DNA from: Diphasiastrum complanatum
Lineage: Eukaryota; Streptophyta; Lycopodiopsida; Lycopodiales; Lycopodiaceae
Assembly: GCA_029204225.1 (NCBI GenBank)
Contig: CM055095.1
Coordinates: forward strand, 61,797,910 to 61,861,909
DNA: 64,000 bases
Reading direction: 5' to 3'
Shown here: positions 58,752 through 64,000 of the stretch, in pieces
How positions within the stretch are numbered: the first letter of the stretch is position 1
Layout of the letters: each line of letters starts with the position of its first letter
Notes under the pieces: model-generated
What the model saw: the letters and a program-made list of their open reading frames with translations, nothing else
What the model was told of the DNA's origin: nothing
Databases searched by the model: none
Translations under genes and position numbers: made by a program

Positions 58752-61700
58752 AGAAAGAAAGAAAGAAAGCTTTATTAAGTAGATAGAAAAAAGCAGACAA
58801 TTACCATTACAGTAGTTTCAGGTCCAATTTCAGTAGTTCCAGTAGTGTCAGGTCTTATTCCAGTATTTTCAGGTTCATTTCATGTCCAAAAAAAATTCTG
58901 GAAAGTTATATTAAAAAAAATTGGCGATTCTGGGCAAGGAATCACGATTTGCGAATCGCTATACCCCCAGAATCGCGATTCGCTGCAACTAAAATATATA
59001 TGTAGATATATATCATTGTTGCATCCGGAACGCGTTTTTGTTCCCATTACCATTCCCTTGCCATCATGCTCAGAAGGCAAACTTATAGAGGGTACATATG
59101 TAGAAAAGAGCAAGCATCTAACTCTTTGAGAACACAATGATTTTCTTACTGCTGTGCATGCATCAGAGATCTGGAGAATAATGCTCAAATCACGTTCTCA
59201 TAGGTTCTAGTATTCTATATTGTCATCTTTTTATTGGTGACAAATATCTGTGACTAATAAGATGTGTAACGTTTGCATCCTCTCCAACCTACTCTTGGTG
59301 CACTCACATAACCAAGCATCTCAGTGTTACAAGATTCCTTATCAACCAGTATGCATAACTGTTGCCAAAGGAACTCATTTACTATCACATTGCAGTGCGA
59401 TGATGTATCTACTGAGCAACATCCAGTAAGCTGCTTGAGGGTCCTTTGTAGTTCAAACTTAAGTCTTCCGACCATCATCTTTTGCAATGTACGAAACAGG
59501 GCCTCAATACATTACCTGGCTACCTTTTACATTTGGTTTTCATCTATGTGATGGGGTAAACTAAATGTCTCCTCACACCATGTACAACTTGAGAGGTAGC
59601 TGTTAGAGAAGTACAAAGGACGGACTGCCGAACTCTTCTGTATAGCAAAGATCAATCATGAATCACAATATATGTTAGTTTTGAATCAGAGTACAAGATA
59701 TGATGTAAATCAGAGTACGAGATATGATGTAAATATTACACATTCATCAAAATCCCCCTACACTTAGGTTCTTCCTGTTTGATTTGAACTGCATTGTCAC
59801 ATATTGGGCTAAAGTGTAAGGTGAAGAAAGGTAGGATGAAACTGATGTCCAAGTGATGAAAAAATGATTTAGAAATGTGATATGGAACATGCACGCTTCT
59901 TTCAGTACTGGAAAAATTATACATGGACAACCAAAAGAAACTTTGTACCAAAGATGCAGGCCACGTTCCGGAACGTGATCCGGATTTCCCATTAGGGTTT
60001 CCCGGAACGCAAATTTTTTTTGTTTTTCAAAAGCTACCAAAATGGGTATTATGTGAAAGGATTTCAACCGAGCAGTTATGTTGCTTTTTCAGATGGTTAA
60101 CCCCCAGTATCTGCTATTCACTTCAATCAAATACTGAAGCAAATGAATATCAGATACTGAAGCAAATCGTTTTTGCAGATATATTCATTGGCTATTCATT
60201 TCAATTCTATTTTATTCAGTATTTTTGCTATTCACTTGGATTGCAACCAGCGGTGGATCCCTGCCCAATCTGAAAAAAATTTGCAAATTTTTTTGCGATC
60301 CAGTACAGTGTTTCTGGTCCCGGATCGCTGGCGATCCAGGTCGCACGATCCTGATCATTTTTGCAGCAGATTGCGATCCGCTGCAACTCAGCTTTGTACA
60401 GAGTATGTTCTCTTTTTTGATAATTTAATAAAAGCTCACTACAAAAGGACATGCAAACACATTCATCTGTTCAAACATTATTTTAAAAGCAGCAGTCCAT
60501 GAACAATGCTGGATTAACTCAAAGAAAAACCAACTCCAACATTTTTTCATATCATTTAAAGATTGCTTCTCACAAGAATACCATTATGAAAATGAAGAGC
60601 AAGCTACTAGGTATGAAAAAATTATAGTTAGAAATAGCTTTGGCATCTATGCAGTATGCACCAACAGAAAATAAATAAGAGGACTAAAAGCAGATCGACA
60701 TCTTGATAATATCAATTCTTCTAAAAGAGACATTCTATGAGAATTTCATAGAATATCTAACAAGAAAACTCTTTACCTATGTAATATCCAGGGAACACAG
60801 AATGGGAACCAACAAATTACCTCCTCATGTGCAATCAGCGTGGGAGGCTTGGGCAGGAAAAAGAAGCTTTTCTCTAGGGGGTAAAGTGTTCCTTCTTCGG
60901 CCTTTAGAGAAGCACGAACAGCATGACCATCTTGACTGCTTCGAAACTTTCCAGGACGAGTGATTTTGGACCCAGAGAGCCCCCGTAATATCAAGGCAAA
61001 AACTTCATGTGACAAACCCTGAAAAACATGATGTGAACCACATCACCATCAAGTAAATGTAAAGTTTTTCCCTCCGTGAAAAGCACTTACAACATTGAAA
61101 ATATCCTACTGTTTTTTTGCAAGACATTACCATAAAGCTGAACTCGGTACAAGTATTCATATTTACAGAATAACATGAAGTGCTTCTTCGATTTGTATTT
61201 TAAATGCACAACATAGGAGCCTCCTATGCTTGTTTTCTATCACTGTCAAACAGATGAACTGTGTGCATGGAAATACACTGTAGAACTTTTTTCTTTTTCA
61301 AAAAGGCTATTCCACATACTAATAACTTGCTATTTCCACCTAAAAGTATAATTAAACGAACTTCAAAAAAACAGAACATTGGGACTCCAAAGATGCCTTA
61401 CCTTATAAAGAGGTTCTAGTCGACCTTGATATTTAGTATTCAAAAGTTCATCATTGATCGAAAGTGTACATTCAGTTACTTCCTCAGTTGGAAACTGTGC
61501 AGTCAGTAAGAAAAACTTAGAGCTCATGACTTAATAGCAAAAAAGTTCATGAATTGGCACAGTGAGCTCAACATAAACAATCATAATTTTACATGATTAT
61601 CACGCAACTACAGAAACTAACCTGCAAGACAATATGAGAATAAAATGTTTGGCCCTTCCGAATTGGTGGATCTAATGTAACCACAACAAAAGTATGTGGT

Positions 61701-62796
61701 TGATTCGACTGCAACAGTGACAATCATTTGTTAGCAACTTAGCATCAATTGTAGGATAGTGTTGATTGAATCTTGTACATCTAGAGAAATGAACTGAATC
61801 GTTGAAATTATCAAACATAAACCGCAGGAATGGGGCTAAACCTCTGAAGACATTCACATCATAGAATCTTAAATACATACATGTTTCATCACTTTGTGGA
61901 CAAATCTGACAATGATAAAACCATCCTTGAAAACTAAAACAAATATCATACAAACCCAAAAAACAATACATAAGAAATATCGTCCTTGGATTAGTATATC
62001 ATCTGCCTATGAATCAGCAAAACCTCACAAGGTTCACTTCATGTCTAGCAATCACACGAGACGCCTTTGAATTCAAATAACTTTCAGGGAAACTTTCCGG
62101 CTTCCTACTTCGTTTCTTGCAGAACATATACTTTCCTACAAGCAATACTTAGGAGCATAATACCTTTGGTAACACAAATAAACGAACGACACTAGTGTAC
62201 TGGATTTTAAAGTCATTCGCCTGGCCTTGAAGTCGAAAGAATGACAGGTGCAGCTCTACATTGTACCGGCCCCTACAAGTAGATAACAAAAACAATCACT
62301 TTGGGAATAATAACCAAAAAGTTTTAAGATCAGGATCTGGGTTATTTTTATAAATTTGAGCAGATTATCTTACATAAGAGCAACATGTCATCTACTGAAT
62401 TAAAAAACTAAGCAACTTCAAATTTAAGAGTTTAGACTTGTAAACAATTTGGTGTCAACTAAGACCAGCACCTTGGTGTAAGGATACCAACTTCCTCAAA
62501 CAAAGCAACAGCTTCTGCACCTGACGGCCCTACATCTGCCATCGACAAGATTCTATCACAGAATACCTGCAAGTTATAACAAGGGCATAACTCAGAGGAT
62601 ATTCTCTAAGATTAGTTGCAAGTATGTAAATCAAAATACTGCTATGCCAGTTAAAGTAGCCCAAGATCTATTTATAAATCTTTCAAGAAATAGGTTTCCA
62701 AGGAAATGTAACCTGAGCTGACGGGCGCTCCTCATCACCAACAAATGTGGCATTTGTATTGGGTACATGAAAAGTTATTTCCATCAAAGTGTCTTT
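51292..62796 (-). CDS. SSRP1: SSRP1, HMG-box subunit of the FACT histone chaperone (C-terminal 487 residues; N-terminus off window)
   Basis: Twelve GT-AG exons (minus): 62796-62713, 62566-62472, 62272-62164, 61708-61622, 61494-61402, 61018-60821, 53113-52959, 52690-52531, 52149-52048, 51911-51738, 51602-51524 and 51419-51292, in phase, 1464 nt ending TAG. The middle tandem-PH (POB3/SSRP1) region is recognised from [84 protein letters not shown] and [17 protein letters not shown]. Then come VEF-type ERHGAAG, an acidic stretch ([19 protein letters not shown]), a basic run ([14 protein letters not shown]) and an HMG box ([49 protein letters not shown]). SSRP1 pairs with SPT16 to handle H2A-H2B during transcription and replication. 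One intron is about 7.7 kb. The missing first ~170 residues must lie beyond 64,000. Confidence 0.96.
54451..55005. mobile_element. Non-autonomous hAT-like element with CGGTTC word arrays, copy 2
   Basis: 555 bp, CATAGAATTAATGAACCG to CCGTGGGTTCTATG, flanked by the perfect 8-bp duplication CTTGAGTC (54,443-54,450 and 55,006-55,013). Ends match the copy at 49,479. The interior differs: it has repeats of CGGAATCCTTC/AGTCAGCGG units instead of the TGTGAAATCTG repeats. Located inside the large SSRP1 intron. Confidence 0.9.
55105..55300. mobile_element. Short element with GGACGC word arrays
   Basis: Both ends carry dense GGACGC/GCGTCC words (left 55,110-55,205; right 55,250-55,290) around an AT-rich centre. 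The outer ends CATGTTACGTGCG and GGACGTGCATG are roughly inverted. No matching target duplication was found, so the boundaries are approximate. Confidence 0.6.
55321..55485. mobile_element. Short hAT-like element with AATCGCGATT words
   Basis: Left end CATAGTTGCACTAACGAATC, then AATCGCGATTCGCGAATCG-type words. The right part again has GGCGAATCGCGATTTGC. The right terminal repeat is degraded. Flanked on the left by an ATATATAT stretch. Confidence 0.6.
55486..55814. mobile_element. Short hAT-like element with GTTTCTAGAAAC words
   Basis: 329 bp with good inverted ends: CATAGTTGCAC at the left and GTGCAACTATG at the right. It is flanked on both sides by ATATATAT (an 8-bp match, though low complexity). 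Words: ATTTCTAGAAACATGTTTCT near the left end and CGTTTCTAGAAATG near the right. No coding capacity. Confidence 0.75.
55836..55941. mobile_element. Left half of a hAT-like element interrupted by a LINE
   Basis: Begins CATAGATGCACTAGTGATTC, with TAGAATCGCGATTCTA words. It is cut at 55,942 by the LINE tail. Candidate right half with the same word and a GCTGCAACTA end at 58,920-58,991. Confidence 0.55.
58264..58288. repeat. Homopolymer G tract (C on the LINE sense strand)
   Basis: A run of about 18 G within the proline-coding N-terminal part of LINE ORF1; a shorter G run follows at 58,306-58,315. Confidence 0.9.
58420..58664 (-). repeat. GC-rich degenerate tandem repeats in the LINE 5' region
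   Basis: Repeated GGACAGG and GGGCAGGAGCGGAT-like units, about 10-25 bp each and imperfect. They probably belong to the LINE 5' UTR or promoter. Confidence 0.6.
58665..58751. repeat. (GA)n microsatellite
   Basis: About 87 bp of GA with one C interruption, between the 5' end of one LINE and the (AAAG)n tail of another. Confidence 0.95.
58751..58870 (-). mobile_element. 3' end of a second LINE
   Basis: Minus strand ...CTACTTAATAAAG(CTTT)n, the same tail architecture as the LINE at 55,942 (TTAATAAAAC(TTTC)n). Only about 100 bp of 3' UTR is present, containing three related CCAGTAGT/CAGGTC repeats, so the copy is severely 5'-truncated or its upstream part is unrecognised. Confidence 0.5.
58915..58992. 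mobile_element. Right half of a hAT-like element with AATCGCGATTCG words
   Basis: Words GGCGATTC, ATCACGATTTGCGAATCG and GAATCGCGATTCG, and the end GCTGCAACTA, resembling the CATAGTTGCAC-type terminus in reverse. Likely partner of 55,836-55,941. Confidence 0.5.
59014..59060. mobile_element. hAT-like end with GTTCCGGAAC-type words
   Basis: CATTGTTGCATCCGGAACGCG resembles the CATAGTTGCAC terminus. The same word family recurs at 59,961-60,012 (CACGTTCCGGAACGTGATCC, then CCCGGAACGC). The two clusters may be the ends of one element of about 1 kb or of two. Confidence 0.4.
60238..60391. mobile_element. Short element with GGATCGC/GCGATCC words
   Basis: Approximately inverted ends: GATTGCAACCAGCGGTGGATCC at the left and GCGATCCGCTGCAACTC at the right. 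Internal words include GGATCGCTGGCGATCC and CGATCCTGATC. About 150 bp, AT-rich gap, no target duplication seen. Lies in the large SSRP1 intron. Confidence 0.55.
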
Positions 62797-63046
62797 CTGT
62801 GGAAAAAGATTTGCAAGTACAGATGAACAATAAAAAACAGACAGTTTCCATATGAAGTACTAAATTTGAAACTCTCCATACTTTTACAAACAAAGAACTT
62901 TATACAATGATTAACAAAAAATATTGTCAAAGGATTATCAAAAAATATGTCTACATAACGTCATAAACAGAGAGCTAGAATACGCAAGGTTACTACATAA
63001 TCAAAAGCACTTAGGAAATCTTTGCCCAATAGCAATGTTTAGATAC

Positions 63047-63143
63047 CTGGTTTGAGCCAGCAGTTCGAACCGGCCGATTCAATGGTACGAACCGCGTTTG
63101 AATCGGACAAGCCAGGTTCGAACTGTAGAACCATTCAAACCAG
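63047..63143. mobile_element. Short palindromic element with GGTTCGAAC words
   Basis: CTGGTTTGA at the left and TTCAAACCAG at the right are inverted. Internally CAGTTCGAACCGG, TACGAACCGCG and GGTTCGAACTG are dense. 97 bp, inside the SSRP1 gene upstream of the last visible exon. Confidence 0.55.
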
Positions 63144-63575
63144 CTTTAGGGTTTTTTTGTATTCTATTGAAATTTGACTCTTTATGAGGATAAATCATGA
63201 TTCACATTACACAAACTTAGTAATAAGTATCAAGCTAAGTTGGGGATGTCTGTAAAGCTAGCATGATGCATCAATTAGTTTGGTCTTCTCATAATCAACC
63301 TCCAAAGCTCTTTGCCTCCAGTATAAGTACATTGTACAAGGCAATGTTTCATAATTCATTGTAGCTGGGGACCCCTTCGGATGTGGATATCCTATGTTAG
63401 AGTGGATATCAGAATCTCCCCTAGACGAGTCACAACAAAATATTGTATCACCGACTAAGAGTCTCCACATTGAAGGTGAGAGTGGGCATTCTTGTTTCAA
63501 AATTCACACCTATAGTATTTAATGTAGATACATCTTGAATAAATTCTTCTGAGAATCGAGATAAAATGAACCATC
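63144..63575. other. SSRP1 intron sequence, no feature recognised
   Basis: The minus-strand open frame 63,500-63,258 has no family resemblance and lies in what must be an intron of SSRP1. It may be retroelement-derived. Confidence 0.45.
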
Positions 63576-63971
63576 TGTTAGAATTAATGGTTAATTGTAG
63601 AGGCCAGCCTGCGTGCTAGAAGGCCTATTTCTATTTTTAGTATAGGTACTATCTATTTTTAGTATAGGTATTAGTACCAATTTTGCTAGAATAGTATAGA
63701 AATCTATTTTAACCAAGTTAGTATAGATTTCTATTGTCAAGACTTCATAATTCGCATTTCAATTGCTATTGTAATAGAATAGCTTTTGATTTTCATTGTG
63801 GACAGCCTCTATAAGAGTAGCTGGGCGCCCACCTCCATGGTTATCTCAGTTTCCAGCTTATGAAGCATAGCTTCTTGCAGTCTCTCTTCTTCTTCAGCTT
63901 GTGGTTGATGTTTTGTGTGAGTACTAATAAGATTAGTCTACTCCGATTAGAGAATCTCTTCGATTCTAACA
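63576..63971 (+). repeat. Copia 5' LTR (396 bp) at the window edge
   Basis: TGTTAGAATTA...GATTCTAACA, with inverted-repeat ends, followed at once by a Met-tRNA PBS. A plus-oriented element therefore begins here and its interior continues beyond 64,000, inside an SSRP1 intron. Confidence 0.88.
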
Positions 63972-63984
63972 TGGTATCAGAGCC
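63972..63984 (+). promoter_or_regulatory. Primer-binding site (initiator Met tRNA)
   Basis: TGGTATCAGAGCC directly after LTR end TCTAACA. Confidence 0.92.
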
Positions 63985-64000
63985 AAGTTAGACCTAACAG

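Larger units (their letters stand above)
53114..60820 (-). other. 7.7-kb SSRP1 intron filled with transposable elements
   Basis: Bounded by a donor at 60,820 (GAG|GTAATTTG) and an acceptor at 53,114 (GTTTTGCAG|ATCCAG). It contains at least one 8-bp-TSD hAT-like element, several relatives, an RT-less LINE and a LINE 3' end. The region 53,114-54,440 has no recognised feature. Confidence 0.9.

Overview
This window is nuclear DNA from a land plant with a large, repeat-rich genome. Three pieces of genuine plant coding sequence establish this: a WRINKLED1-type double-AP2 transcription factor gene with the 9-bp micro-exon typical of the family, most of an SSRP1 (FACT histone chaperone) gene with plant-style GT-AG introns, and one orphan terminal exon of a PHB3-type prohibitin. 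Everything else that can be recognised is transposable-element sequence. The long TE-filled introns and the presence of a restriction-like-endonuclease (RLE) non-LTR element make me lean towards a seed-free vascular plant or another large-genome lineage rather than a compact angiosperm, but the window does not settle the species.

Layout. 1-14.3 kb: nested LTR-retrotransposon debris, comprising a Ty3/gypsy pol fragment, several Ty1/copia gag fragments with initiator-Met-tRNA primer-binding sites (PBS), an LTR followed by a tRNA-Asp-type PBS, and a long but stop-riddled copia element with its 3' LTR. 14.3-17.4 kb: no gene seen. 17.5-19.9 kb (minus): the WRI1-like gene, eight exons, 420 aa, apparently intact. 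19.9-31.9 kb: upstream DNA, a solo-type LTR, an unidentified degenerate coding stretch, and a copia/gypsy chimera. 31.9-35.4 kb (minus): a degenerate R2/NeSL-like non-LTR retrotransposon with zinc finger, reverse transcriptase, and CxC...H...C plus RLE endonuclease. 35.7 kb: the prohibitin exon. 36.4-45.2 kb: more LTR elements, including a structurally complete but internally deleted copia element (38,917-42,960) with LTRs, PBS, PPT and a 5-bp target duplication. 45.2-49.5 kb: no gene, a few simple repeats and an interstitial telomere-like patch. 49.5-50.0 kb: a non-autonomous hAT-like element. 51.3-64.0 kb (minus): SSRP1, whose twelve visible exons encode the last 487 residues; its N-terminal exons lie beyond the right edge.

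SSRP1 introns are the second focus of interest. They hold a series of short non-autonomous elements, two of them with perfect 8-bp target duplications. Each is packed with copies of its own short palindromic word (CGGTTC, GGACGC, AATCGCGATT, GTTTCTAGAAAC, GATCC/GGATCGC), and several share a CATAGTTGCAC-like terminus. An L1-type LINE lacking its RT and a copia 5' LTR at the window edge also sit in these introns.

The two genes are unrelated in function (a transcriptional activator of plastid fatty-acid synthesis and a chromatin histone chaperone). They show no operon-like relationship. The unifying theme is layered insertion, deletion and recombination of retroelements around single genes.
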